From Hippophae tibetana (lineage: Eukaryota > Streptophyta > Magnoliopsida > Rosales > Elaeagnaceae): a stretch of DNA of 64,000 nt. Below are positions 38,895-52,933 of the stretch, in pieces; positions within the stretch are counted from its first letter, which is position 1; each line of letters starts with the position of its first letter. The DNA lies in the NCBI GenBank assembly GCA_037013495.1, contig CM072810.1, forward strand, positions 73,950,449-74,014,448, in the 5' to 3' direction. Both the position numbers and the translations under genes were made by a program. The notes beneath the pieces were generated by a model. It was not told the origin of the DNA, did no database searches, and was given only the letters and a program-made list of their open reading frames with translations.

Positions 38895-41800
38895 TGGATT
38901 CCTAAGAATATTATTTTTTTAAATCAAATTCAACCGTTTATATCACCTACCAAAATTTAAAATTTTCGTCTCATCTATTCCGTTTTTTTTTTCTTTCAGT
39001 TTTTTTCAATGCCACTATAAGAGCAATGGAGTTAGGGATCAGAAATGTGTTTAAAAATATTCTAAATTTCTCTATATCCAACAAATATTCTCTAGATCAG
39101 TGAAATATTCTAATGACCCTTTACAATGAAGAGATTTGGAATATCTAATCGAAAGATTAATTTTGGAAGCAATTATTTTTGTTTTATTTACTTATATGCC
39201 CCTTATGTTTAGCAATTCTTTTTTACTGAATTGTGGAATTTAATTTTTCTTATTTATCATAAGTATTTTTACGCTTTCATTATTTACACATGTATTAAGA
39301 AAATTTCATAACTAAATATCCTCAGTATGGTTGCATTACGTCTTAGCTTTTGTTGCTTGTATAAGAAAACAACAACCTTTTCATGGAGAAAGAATTAGTA
39401 TAATTAGTGAAAATATTTTTTACCAAGCTTTGTACTTTTCTTTCGAGGGTTCTTGATATAATTCCTAGATTCGACACATCGAAGCGAGTGATCATTATCT
39501 TTTGGCATCAAAAGGTTGCGGTTTAATAACTTATTGATGTTGTATTCGTTTGTGGAATTCATTTCGTAGTTCTTTTTTAAATCTTCGTCTCTTATTCTTG
39601 ATCTTTATTTCTACGCTTAATCAATCTATGTTTTTCATAAAAAAAATTGTGGGAAAAACAAGATGGGTTCTACTGTTTACAGTATTGAAAAAAGAACATT
39701 TGATAAATCAGAGTTCCAATTTTACACGCCATTACTTTTGACTCGGGTGTCGAAACTTTTAATATAATATATCAAATCGAAGCTTGTAAATATTCCTATA
39801 ATCAGAGCATGGATTCCTAAGAATATTATTTTTTGAAATCAAATTCAACCGTTTATATCACCTACCAACGTTTAAAATTTTTGTCGCATTTATTCCTTTT
39901 TCTTTCTTTCGGTTTTTTTCAATGCCACTATAAGAGCGATTGACTTACGGATCAAGAGTGTTTTTAAAAATATTCTAAATTTCTCTTTATCCAACAAATA
40001 TTCTCTAGATCAGTGAAATATTCTAATGACCCTTTACAAAGAATAGATTTGCAATATCTAATGGAAAGATTAATTTTGGAAGCAATTATTTTTGTTTTAT
40101 TTACTTATATGCCCCTTATGTTTAGCGATTTTTTTTACTGAATTGTGGAATTTAATTTTTCTTATTTATCATAAGTATTTTTACGCTTTTATTATTTACG
40201 GATGGATTAAGCAATTTTCATAACTAAATATGCTCACTATGGTCGCATTACGTCTTAGGTTTTGTTTCTTGTACAAGAAAACAAAAACCTTTTGATGGAG
40301 GAAGAACTAGTATAATTAATGAAAATATTTTTTACCAAGACTTGTACTTCTCTTCCTAGGGTTCTTGATATAATGCCTAGATTCGACACATCGAAGCGAG
40401 TGATCATTATTTTTTGGCATCAAAAGGTTACAGTTTATGGACTTATTGATGTTGTATTCGTCTGGGGATTTCATTTCGTAGTTCATTTTTAAATCTTCTT
40501 CTCTTATTCTTGATCTTTATTTCTACGCTCAATCAATCTATGTTTTTCATAAAAAAATATTGTGGGAAAAACAAGATTGGTTGTACTGTTTACAGTATTG
40601 AAAAAAGAATATTTGATAAATCAGAGTTCCAATTTTACACGCCATTACTTTTGACTCGGCTGTCAAAACTTTTAATGTAATATATCAAATCGAAGCTTGT
40701 AAATTTTCCTATAATCAGAGCATGGATTCCTAAGAATATTATTTTTTGAAATCAAATTCAACCGTTTATATCACCTACCAAAGTTTAAAATTTTCGTCTC
40801 ATCTATTCAGTTTTTTTTTTCTTTCGGTTTTTTTCAATGCCACTATAAGAGCAATGGAGTTAGGGATCAGAAATGTGTTTAAAAATATTCTAAATTTCTC
40901 TATATCCAACAAATATTCTCTAGATCATTGAAATATTCTAATGACCCTTTACAAAGAATAGATTTGGAATATCTAATCGAAATATTAATTTTGGAAGCAA
41001 ATATTTTTGTTTTATTTACTTATATGCCCCTTATGTTTAGCGATTTTTTTTTACTGAATTGTGGAATTTAATTTTTCTTATCTATCTTAAGTATTTTTAC
41101 GCTTTTATTATTTACAGATGGATTAAGAAAATTTCATAACTAAATATCCTCTGTATGGTTGCATTACGTCTTAGGTTTTGTTGCTTGTATAAGAAAACAA
41201 CAACCATTTCATGGAGGAAGAACTAGTATAATTAATGAAAATATTTTGTACCAAGCTTTGTACTTTTCTTTCGAGGGTTCTTGATATAATTCCTAGATTC
41301 GACACATCAAAGCGAGTGATCATTATCTTTTTTCATCAAAAGGTTGCGGTTTATGGACTTATTGATGTTGTATTCGTCTGTGGATTTCATTTCGTAGTTC
41401 TTTTTTAAATCTTCGTCTCTTATTCTTGATCTTTATTTCTACGCTCAATCAATCTATGTTTTTCATAAAAAAAATTGTGGGAAAAACAAGATGGGTTCTA
41501 CTGTTTACAGTATTGAAAAAAGAATATTTGATAAATCAGAGTTCTAATTTTACACGCCATTACTTTTGACTCGGGTGTCGAAACTTATAATATAATATAT
41601 TAAATCGAAGCTTGTAAATATTCCTATAATCAGAGCATGGATTCCTAAGAATATTATTTTTTGAAATCAAATTCAACCGTTTATATCACCTACCTAAGTT
41701 TAAAATTTTCGTCTTATCTATTCCGTTTTTTTTTTCTTCCGGTTTTTTTCAATGCCACTATAAGAGCAATTGAGTTAGGGATCAGGAATGTGTTTTAAAA

Positions 41801-42814
41801 TATTCTAAATTTCTCTATATCCAACAAATATTCTCTAGATCAGTGAAATATTCTAATGACCCTTTACAAAGAATAGATTTGCAATATCTAATGGAAAGAT
41901 TAATTTTGGAAGCAATTATTTTTGTTTTATTTACTTATATGCCCCTTATGTTTAGCGATTTTTTTTACTGAATTGTGGAATTTAATTTTTCTTATTTATC
42001 ATAAGTATTTTTACGCTTTTATTATTTACGGATGGATTAAGCAATTTTCATAACTAAATATCCTCACTATGGTCGCATTACGTCTTAGGTTTTGTTTCTT
42101 GTACAAGAAAACAAAAACCTTTTGATGGAGGAAGAACTAGTATAATTAATGAAAATATTTTTTACCAAGATTTGTACTTCTCTTCCTAGGGTTCTTGATA
42201 TAATGCCTAGATTCGACACATCGAACCGAGTGATCATTATTTTTTGGCATCAAAAGGTTGCGGTTTATGGACTTATTGATGTTGTATTCGTCTATGGATT
42301 TCATTTCGTAGTTCATTTTTAAATCTTCTTCTCTTATTCTTGATCTTTATTTCTACGCTCAATCAATCTATGTTTTTCATAAAAAAAATTGTGGGAAAAA
42401 CAAGATGGGTTCTACTGTTTACAGTATTGAAAAAAGAATATTTGATAAATCAGACTTCCAATTTTACACGCCATTACTTTTGACTCGGGTGTCGAAACTT
42501 TTAATATAATATATCAAATCGAAGCTTGTAAATATTCCTATAATCAGAGCATGGATTCCTAAGAATATTATTTTTTGAAATCAAATTCAACCGTTTATAT
42601 CACCTACGAAAGTTTAAAATTTTCGTCTCATCTATTCCGTTTTTTTTTCTTTCGGTTTTTTTCAATGCCACTATAAGAGCAATTGAGTTAGGGATCAGGA
42701 ATGTGTTTAAAAATATTCTAAATTTCTCTATATCCAACAAATATTCTCTAGATCAGTGAAATATTCTAATGACCCTTTACAAAGAATAGATTTGCAATAT
42801 CTAATGGAAAGATT
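38895..42814 (+). repeat. Subarray 5: transition zone between R-rich and P-rich arrays
   Basis: Anchors 38895, 39810, 40723, 41638 and 42552. The monomers ending at 38,895 and 40,723 share private variants (ggttgtactg, gactcggctgtcaaaac, tttaatgtaatat, gtaaattttcc) at 1,828 bp. An e-like monomer (39,810) sits between them. R copies near 40.2 and 42.0 kb alternate with P copies. Near 38.38-38.53 kb P markers (gaaaattt, ttttcatgg) are followed directly by R markers (gatttgtacttctcttccta), another recombinant. Confidence 0.75.
39810..40722 (+). repeat. Divergent 'e'-like monomer, isolated copy
   Basis: Carries accaacgttt, ttgtcgcatttattcc and gagcgattgacttacggatc of class e, about 15.5 kb from the last other e copy, and lacks the e variant gaaagcaaattc (it has gaaatcaaattc). 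It also reads ttcctttttctttc where other e copies read ttccttttcatttc. It is either an early-diverged e monomer or an e tract inside another class. Confidence 0.8.
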
Positions 42815-44646
42815 AATTTTGGAAGCAATTATTTTTGTTTTATTTACTTATATGCCCCTTATGTTTAGCGATGTTTTTTTTACTGAATTGTGGAATTTAA
42901 TTTTTCTTATTTATCATAAGTATTTTTACGCTTTTATTATTTACAGATGGATTAAGAAAACTTCATAACTAAATATCCTCTGTATGGTTGCATTACGTCT
43001 TAGGTTTTGTTGCTTGTATAAGTAAACAACAACCTTTTCATGGAGGAAGAACTAGTATAATTAATGAAAATATTTTTTAATAAGATTTGTACTGTTCTTC
43101 CTAGGGTTCTTGATATAATGCCTAGATTCGACACATCGAAGCGAGTGATCATTATTTTTTGGCATCAAAAGGTTGCTGTTTATGGACTTATTGATGTTGT
43201 ATTCCTTTGGGGATTTCATTTCGTAGTTCATTTTTAAATCTTCTTCTCTTATTCTTGATCTTTATTTCTACGCTCAATCAATCTATGTTTTTCATAAAAA
43301 AATATTGTGGGAAAAAGAAGATGGGTTGTACTGTTTACAGTATTGAAAAAAGAATATTTGATAAATCACAGTTCCAATTTTACACGCCCTTACTTTTGAC
43401 TCGGGTGTCAAAACTTTTAATATAATATATCAAATCGAAGATTGTAAATTTTCCTATAATCAGAGCATAGATTCCTAAGAATATTATTTTTTGAAATCAA
43501 ATTCAACCGTTTATATCACCTACCAAAGTTTAAAATTTTCGTCTCATCTATTCCGTTTTTTTTTTCTTTCGGTTTTTTTCAATGCCACTATAAGAGCAAT
43601 TGAGTTAGGGATTAGGAATGTGTTTAAAAATATTCTAAATTTCTCTATATCCAACAAATATTCTCTAGATCAGTGAAATATTCTAATGACCCTTTACAAA
43701 GAAAAGATTTGCAATATCTAATGGAAAGATTAATTTTGGAATCAATTATTTTTGTTTTATTCACTTATATGCCCCTTATGTTTAGCGATTTTTTTTTACT
43801 GAATTGTGGAATTTAATTTTTCTTATTTATCATAAGTATTTTTACGCTTTTTTTATTTACGGATGGATTAAGCAATTTTCATAACTAAATATCCTCACTA
43901 TGGTCGCATTACGTCTTAGGTTTTGTTTCTTGTATAAGAAAACAACAACCTTTTGATGGAGGAAGAACTAGTATAATTAATGAAAATATTTTTTACCAAG
44001 ATTTGTACTTCTCTTCCTAGTGTTCTTGATATAATGCCTAGATTCGACACATCGAAGGGAGTGATCATTATTTTTTGGCATCAAAAGGTTGCGGTTTATG
44101 GACTTATTGATGTTGTATTCGTCTATGGATTTCATTTCGTAATTCATTTTTAAATCTTTTTCTCTTATTCTTGATCTTTATTTCTACGCTCAATCAATCT
44201 ATGTTTTTCATAAAAAAAAATTTGGGGAAAAACAAGATGGGTTCTACTGTTTACAGTATTGAAAAAAGAATATTTGATAAATCAGAGTTCCAATTTTACA
44301 CGCCATTACTTTTGACTCGGGTGTCAAAAATTTTAATATAATATATCAAATCGAAGCTTGTAAATATTCCTATAATCAGAGCATGGATTCCTAAGAATAT
44401 TATTTTTTGAAATCAAATTCAACCGTTTATATCACCTACCAAAGTTTAAAATTTTCGTCTCATCTATTCCGTTTTTTTTTCTTTCGGTATTTTTCAATGC
44501 CACTATAAGAGCAATTGAGTTAGGGATCAGGAATGTGTTAAAAAATATTCTAAATTTCTCTATATCCAACAAATATTCTCTAGATCAGTGAAATATTCTA
44601 ATGACCCTTTACAAAGAATAGATTTGGAATATCTAATTTAAAGATT
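42815..44646 (+). repeat. 1,832-bp dimer duplication, copy 1
   Basis: From about 42,815 to 44,470 the sequence repeats at +1,832 bp with about four differences seen (for example aaaaagaag versus aaaaacaag, cacagttcc versus catagttcc, cttgatc versus cttgctc). Shared private variants include gaaaacttcataac, tataagtaaacaac, tattcctttggggat and aatttggggaaa. Left of the tract the partners differ (gcaatatctaatgg versus ggaatatctaattt), fixing the left edge. Anchors are 43468 and 44384. Confidence 0.85.
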
Positions 44647-46302
44647 AATTTTGGAAGCAATTATTTTTGTTTTATTTACTTATATGCCCCTTATGTTTAG
44701 CGATGTTTTTTTTACTGAATTGTGGAATTTAATTTTTCTTATTTATCATAAGTATTTTTACGCTTTTATTATTTACAGATGGATTAAGAAAACTTCATAA
44801 CTAAATATCCTCTGTATGGTTGCATTACGTCTTAGGTTTTGTTGCTTGTATAAGTAAACAACAACCTTTTCATGGAGGAAGAACTAGTATAATTAATGAA
44901 AATATTTTTTAATAAGATTTGTACTGTTCTTCCTAGGGTTCTTGATATAATGCCTAGATTCGACACATCGAAGCGAGTGATCATTATTTTTTGGCATCAA
45001 AAGGTTGCTGTTTATGGACTTATTGATGTTGTATTCCTTTGGGGATTTCATTTCGTAGTTCATTTTTAAATCTTCTTCTCTTATTCTTGCTCTTTATTTC
45101 TACGCTCAATCAATCTATGTTTTTCATAAAAAAATATTGTGGGAAAAACAAGATGGGTTGTACTGTTTACAGTATTGAAAAAAGAATATTTGATAAATCA
45201 TAGTTCCAATTTTACACGCCCTTACTTTTGACTCGGGTGTCAAAACTTTTAATATAATATATCAAATCGAAGATTGTAAATTTTCCTATAATCAGAGCAT
45301 AGATTCCTAAGAATATTATTTTTTGAAATCAAATTCAACCGTTTATATCACCTACCAAAGTTTAAAATTTTCGTCTCATCTATTCCGTTTTTTTTTCTTT
45401 CGGTTTTTTTCAATGCCACTATAAGAGCAATTGAGTTAGGGATTAGGAATGTGTTTAAAAATATTCTAAATTTCTCTATATCCAACAAATATTCTCTAGA
45501 TCAGTGAAATATTCTAATGACCCTTTACAAAGAAAAGATTTGCAATATCTAATGGAAAGATTAATTTTGGAATCAATTATTTTTGTTTTATTCACTTATA
45601 TGCCCCTTATGTTTAGCGATTTTTTTTTACTGAATTGTGGAATTTAATTTTTCTTATTTATCATAAGTATTTTTACGCTTTTTTTATTTACGGATGGATT
45701 AAGCAATTTTCATAACTAAATATCCTCACTATGGTCGCATTACGTCTTAGGTTTTGTTTCTTGTATAAGAAAACAACAACCTTTTGATGGAGGAAGAACT
45801 AGTATAATTAATGAAAATATTTTTTACCAAGATTTGTACTTCTCTTCCTAGTGTTCTTGATATAATGCCTAGATTCGACACATCGAAGGGAGTGATCATT
45901 ATTTTTTGGCATCAAAAGGTTGCGGTTTATGGACTTATTGATGTTGTATTCGTCTATGGATTTCATTTCGTAATTCATTTTTAAATCTTTTTCTCTTATT
46001 CTTGATCTTTATTTCTACGCTCAATCAATCTATGTTTTTCATAAAAAAAAATTTGGGGAAAAACAAGATGGGTTCTACTGTTTACAGTATTGAAAAAAGA
46101 ATATTTGATAAATCAGAGTTCCAATTTTACACGCCATTACTTTTGACTCGGGTGTCAAAAATTTTAATATAATATATCAAATCGAAGCTTGTAAATATTC
46201 CTATAATCAGAGCATGGATTCCTAAGAATATTATTTTTTGAAATCAAATTCAACCGTTTATATCACCTACCAAAGTTTAAAATTTTCGTCTCATCTATTC
46301 CG
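44647..46302 (+). repeat. 1,832-bp dimer duplication, copy 2 (incomplete)
   Basis: Matches copy 1 until about 46,302, where ccgcttttttt and attctttcggattt break the identity. The second copy is thus about 1,655 bp, some 180 bp short of a full dimer. Anchors are 45300 and 46215. Confidence 0.85.
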
Positions 46303-49300
46303 CTTTTTTTATTCTTTCGGATTTTTTCAATGCCACTATAAGATCAATTGAGTTAGGGATTAGGAATGTGTTTAAAAATATTCTAAATTTCTCTATATCT
46401 AACAAATATTCTCTAGATCAGTGAAATATTCTAATGACCCTTTACAAAGAATAGATTTGCAATATCTAATGGAAAGATTAATTTTGGAAGCAATTATTTT
46501 TGTTTTATTTACTTATATGCCCCTTATGTTTAGCGATGTTTTTTTTACTGAATTGTGGAATTTAATTTTTCTTATTTATCATAAGTATTTTTACGCTTTT
46601 ATTATTTACAGATGGATTAAGAAAATTTCATAACTAAATATCCTCAGTATGGTTGCATTACGTCTTAGGTTTTGTTGCTTGTATAAGAAAACAACAACCT
46701 TTTCATGGAGGAAGAATTAGTATAATTAATGAAAATATTTTTTACCTAGCGTTGTACTTTTCTTCCGAGGGTTCTTGATATAATTCCTAGATTCGACACA
46801 TCAAAGCGAGTGATCATTATCTTTTGGCATCAAAAGGTTGCGGTTTATGGACTTATTGATGTTGTATTCGTCTGTGGATTTCATTTCGTAGTTCTTTTTT
46901 AAATCTTCGTCTCTTATTCTTGATCTTTATTTCTACGCTCAATCAATCTATGTTTTTCATAAAACAAATTGTGGGAAAAACAAGATGGGTTCTACTGTTT
47001 ACAGTATTGAAAAAAGAATATTTGATAAATAAGAGTTCCAATTTTACACGCCATTACTTTTGACTCGGGTGTGGAAACTTTTAATATAATATATCAAATC
47101 GAAGCTTGTAAATATTCCTATAATCAGAGCATGGATTCCTAAGAATATTATTTTTTGAAATCAAATTCAACCGTTTATATCACCTACCAAAGTTTAAAAT
47201 TTTCGTCTCATCTATTCCGCTTTTTTTTTCTTTCGGTTTTTTTCAATGCCACTATAAGAGCAATTGAGTTAGGGATGAGGAATGTGTTTAAAAATATTCT
47301 AAATTTCTCTATATCCGACAAATATTCTCTAGATCAGTGAAATATTCTAATGACCCTTTACAAAGAATAGATTTGCAATATCTAATGGAAAGATTAATTT
47401 TGGAAGCAATTATTTTTGTTTTATTTACTTATATGCCCCTTATGTTTAGCGATTTTTTTTTACTAAATTGTGGAATTTAATTTTTCTTATTTATCATAAG
47501 TATTTTTACGCTTTTATTATTTACAGATGGATTAAGAAAATTTTATAACTAAATATCCTCAGTATGGTTGCATTACGTCTTAGGTTTTGTTGCTTGTATA
47601 AGAAAACAACAACCTTTTCATGGAGGAAGAATTAGTATAATTAATGAAAATATTTTTTACCAAGCTTTGTACTTTTCTTCCGAGGGTTCTTGATATAATT
47701 CCTAGATTCGACACATCAAAGCGAGTGATCATTATCTTTTGGCATCAAAAGGTTGCGGTTTATGGACTTATTGATGTTGTATTCGTCTGTGGATTTCATT
47801 TCGTAGTTCTTTTTTAAATCTTCGTCTCTTATTCTTGATCTTTATTTCTACGCTCAATCAATCTATGTTTTTCATAAAAAAAATTGTGGGAAAAAGAAGA
47901 TGGGTTCTACTGTTTACAGTATTGATAAAAGAATATTTGATAAATCAGAGTTCCAATTTTACACGCCATTACTTTTGACTCGGGTGTCGAAACTTTTAAT
48001 ATAATATATCAAATCGAAGCTTGTAAATATTCCTATAATCAGAGCATGGATTCCTAAGAATATTATTTTTTGAAATCAAATTCAACCGTTTATATCACCT
48101 ACCAAAGTTTAAAATTTTCGTCTCATCTATTCCGCTTTTTTTTTCTTTCGGTTTTTTTCAATGCCACTATAAGATCAATTGAGTTAGGGATCAGAAATGT
48201 GATTAAAAATATTCTAAATTTCTCTATATCCAACAAATATTCTCTAGATCAGTGAAATATTCTAATGACCCTTTACAAAGAATAGATTTGGAATATCTAA
48301 TGGAAAGATTAATTTTGGAAGCAATTATTTTTATTTTATTTACTTATATGCCCCTTATGTTTGGCGATTTTTTTTACTAAATTGTGGAATTTAATTTTTC
48401 TTATTTATCATAAGTATTTTTACGCTTTTATTATTTACAAATGGATTAAGAAAATTTCATAACTAAATATCCTCAGTATGGTTGCATTACGTCTTAGGTT
48501 TTGTTGCTTGTATAAGAAAACAACAACCTTTTCATGGAGGAAGAACTAGTATAATTAATGAAAATATTTTTTACCAAGCTTTGTACTTTTCTTTCGAGGG
48601 TTCTTGATATAATACCAAGATTCGACACATCAAAGCGAGTGATCATTATTTTTTGGCTTCAAAAGGTTGCGGTTTATGGATATATTGATGTTGTATTCGT
48701 CTCGGGATTTAATTTCGTAGTTCATTTTTAAATCTTCGTCTCGTATTCTTGATCTTTATTTCTACGCTCAATCAATCTATGTTTTTCATAAAACAAATTG
48801 TGGGAAAAACAAGATGGGTTCTACTGTTTACAGTATTGAAAAAAGAATATTTGCAAAATAAGAGTTCTAATTTTACACGCCATTACTTTTGACTCGGGTG
48901 TCGAAACATTTAATATAATATATCAAATCGAAGCTTGTAAATATTCCTATAATCAGAGCATGGATTCCTAAGAATATTATTTTTTGAAATCAAATTCAAC
49001 CGTTTATATCACCTACCAAAGTTTAAAATTTTCGTCTCATCTATTCCGTTTTTTTTTTCTTTCGGTTTTTTTCAATGCCACTATAAGAGCAATTGAGTTA
49101 GGGATGAGGAATGTGTTTAAAAATATTCTAAATTTCTCTATATCCGACAAATATTCTCTAGATCAGTGAAATATTCTAATGACCCTTTACAAAGAATAGA
49201 TTTGCAATATCTAATGGAAAGATTAATTTTAGAAGCAATTATTTTTGTTTTATTTACTTATATGCCCCTTATGTTTAGCGATTTGTTTTTACTGAATTGT

Positions 49301-52300
49301 GGAATTTAATTTTTCTTATTTATCATAAGTATTTTTACGCTTTTATTATTTACAAATGGATTAAGAAAATTTCATAACTAAATATCCTTAGTATGGTTGC
49401 ATTACGTCTTAGGTTTTGTTGCTTGTATAAGAAAACAACAACCTTTTCATGGAGGAAGAATTAGTATAATTAATGAAAATATTTTTTACCAAGCTTTGTA
49501 CTTTTCTTCCGAGGGTTCTTGATATAATTCCTAGATTCGAAACATCAAAGCGAGTGATCATTATCTTTTGGCATCAAAAGGTTGCGGTTTATGGACTTAT
49601 TGATGTTGTATTCGTCTGTGGATTTCATTTCGTAGTTCATTTTTAAATCTTCGTCTCTTATTATTGATCTTTATTTCTACGCTCAATCAATGTATGTTTT
49701 TCATAAAAAGAATTGTGGGAAAAACAAGATGGGTTCTACTGTTTACAGTATTGAAAAAAGAATATTTGATAAATAAGAGTTCCAATTTTACACGCCATTA
49801 CTTTTGACTCGGGTGTCGAAACTTTTAAAATAATATATCAAATCGAAGCTTGTAAATATTCCTATAATCAGAGCATGGATTCCTAAGAATATTATTTTTT
49901 GAAATCAAATTCAACCGTTTATATCACCTACCAAAGTTTAAACTTTTCGTCTCATCTATTCCCTTTTTTTTTCTTTCGGTTTTTTTCAATGCCACTCTAA
50001 GAGCAATTGAGTTAGGGATCAGGAATGTGTTTAAAAATATTCTAAATTTCTCTATATCCAACAAATATTCTCTAGATCAGTGACATATTCTAATGACCCT
50101 TTACAAAGAATAGATTTGCAATATCTAATGGAAAGATTAATTTTGGAAGCAATTATTTTTGTTTTATTTACTTATATGCCCCTTATGTTTAGCGATTTTT
50201 TTTACTGAATTATGGAATTTAATTTTTCTTATTTATCATAAGTATTTTTACGCTTTTATTATTTACAGATGGATTAAGAAAATTTCATAACTAAATATCC
50301 TCAGTATGGTTGCATTACGTCTTAGGTTTTGTTGCTTGTATAAGAAAACAACAACCTTTTCATGGAGGAAGAACTAGTATAATTAATGAAAATATTTTTT
50401 ACCAAGATTTGTACTTCTCTTCCTAGGGTTCTTGATATAATGCCTAGATTCGACACATCGAAGCGAGTGATCATTATTTTTTGGCATCAAAAGGTTGCGG
50501 TTTATGGACTTATTGATGTTGTATTCGTATGGGGATTTCATTTCTTATTTCATTTTTAAATCTTCTTCTCTTATTCTTGATCTTTATTTCTACGCTCAAT
50601 CAATCTATGTTTTTCATAAAAAAATATTGTGGGAAAAACAAGATGGGTTGTACTGTTTACAGTATGGAAAAAAGAATATTTGATAAATCACGGTTCCAAT
50701 TTTACACGCCATTACTTTTGACTCGGGTGTCAAAACTTTTAATATAATATATCAAATCGAAGCTTGTAAATTTTCCTATAATCAGAGCATGGATTCCTAA
50801 GAATATTATTTTTTGAAATCAAATTCAACCATTTATATCACCTACCAAAGTTTAAAATTTTCGTCTCATTTATTCCGTTTTTTTTCTTTCGGTTTTTTCA
50901 ATGCCACTATAAGAGCAATTGAGTTAGGGATCAGAAATGTGGTTAAAAATATTCTTAATTTCTCTATATCCAACAAATATTCTCTAGATTAGTGAAATAT
51001 TCTAATGACCCTTTACAAAGAATAGATTTGGAATATCTAATGGAAAGATTAATTTTGGAAGCAATTATTTTTGTTTTATTTACTTATATGCCCCTTATGT
51101 TTAGCGATTTTTTTTACTGAATTGTGGAATTTAATTTTTCTTATTTATCATAAGTATTTTTACGCTTTTATTATTTACAGATGGATCAAGAAAATTTCAT
51201 AACTAAATATCCTCAGTTTGGTTGCATTACGTCTTAGGTTTTGTTGCTTGTATAAGAAAACAACAACCTTTTCATGGAGGAAGAATTAGTATAATTAATG
51301 AAAATATTTTTTACCAAGCTTTGTACTTTTCTTCCGAGGGTTCTTGATATAATTCCTAGATTCGACACATCAAAGCGAGTGATCATTATATTTTGGCATC
51401 AAAAGGTTGCGGTTTATGGACTTATTGATGTTGTATTCGTCTGTGGATTTCATTTCGTAGTTCTTTTTGAGATCTTCGTCTCTTATTCTTGATCTTTATT
51501 TCTACGCTCAATCAATGTATGTTTTTCATAAAAACAATTGTGGGAAAAACAAGATGGGTTCTACTGTTTACAGTATTGAAAAAAGAATATTTGATAAATC
51601 AGAGTTCCAATTTTCCACGCCATTACTTTTGACTCGTGTGTCGAAACTTTTAATATAATATATCAAATCAAAGCTTGTAAATATTCCTATAATCAGAGCA
51701 TGGATTCCTAAGAATATTATTTTTTGAAATCAAATTCAACCATTTATATCACCTACCAAAGTTTAAAATTTTCGTCTCATCTATTCCGTTTTTTTTTTCT
51801 TTCGGTTTTTTTCAATGCCACTATAAGAGCAATTGAGTTAGGGATCAGGAATGTGTTTAAAAATATTCTAAATTTCTCTATATCCAACAAATGTTCTCTA
51901 GATCAGTGAAATATTCTAATGACCCTTTACAAAGAATAGATTTGCAATATCTAATGGAAAGATTAATTTTGGAAGCAATTATTTTTGTTTTATTTACTTA
52001 TATGCCCCTTATGTTTAGCGATTTTTTTTTTACTGAATTGTGGAATTTAATTTTTCTTATTTATCATAAGTATTTTTACGCTTTTATTATTTACAGATGG
52101 ATTAAGAAAATTTCATAACTAAATATCCTCAATATGGTTGCATTACGTCTTAGGTTTTGTTGCTTGTATAAGAAAACAACAACCTTTTCATGGAGGAAGA
52201 ATTAGTATAATTAATGAAAATATTTTTTTACCAAGCTTTGTACTTTTCTTCCGAGGGTTCTTGATATAATTCCTAGATTCGACACATCAAAGCGAGTGAT

Positions 52301-52933
52301 CATTATCTTTTGGCATCAAAAGGTTGCGGTTTATGGACTTATTGATGTTGTATTCGTCTGTGGATTTCATTTCGTAGTTCTTTTTGAAATCTTCGTCTCT
52401 TATTCTTGATCTTTATTTCTACGCTCAATCAATCTATGTTTTTCATAAAAAAATATTGTGGGAAAAACAAGATGGGTTGTACTATTTACAGTATTGAAAA
52501 AAGAATATTTGATAAATCAGAGTTCCAATTTTCCACGCCATTACTTTTGACTCGGGTGTCGAAACTTTTAATATAATATATCAAATCGAAGCTTGTAAAT
52601 ATTCCTATAATCAGAGCATGGATTCCTAAGAATATTATTTTTTGAAATCAAATTCAATCGTTTATATCACCTACCAAAGTTTAAAATTTTCGTCTCATTT
52701 ATTCCGTTTTTTTTCTTTCGGTTTTTTCAATGCCACTCTAAGAGCAATTGAGTTAGGGATCAGAAATGTGTTTAAAAATATTCTAAATTTCTCTATATCC
52801 AACAAATATTCTCTAGATCAGTGAAATATTCTAATGACCCTTTACAAAGAATAGATTTGGAATATCTAATGGAAAGATTAATTTTGGAAGCAATTATTTT
52901 TTTTTTATTTACTTATATGCCCCTTATGTTTAA
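46303..52933 (+). repeat. Subarray 7: P-type monomers
   Basis: Anchors 47132, 48047, 48961, 49876, 50790, 51701 and 52619. Nearly all copies are P type (atgcccc, gaaaattt, ttttcatgg, cttccgagg) and most carry catcaaagcgag. Exceptions are R markers (gatttgtacttctcttcctagg) near 50.4 kb. ccgcttttt links the copies near 46.30, 47.22 and 48.13 kb, and tatccgacaaat links those at 47.3 and 49.1 kb, spaced two monomers apart. The monomer at 49,876 (tattcccttttt, cactctaagagc) has sister copies at 57,183 and 62,663, showing it is close to the source of one monomer of the 6-mer HOR to the right. Confidence 0.8.
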
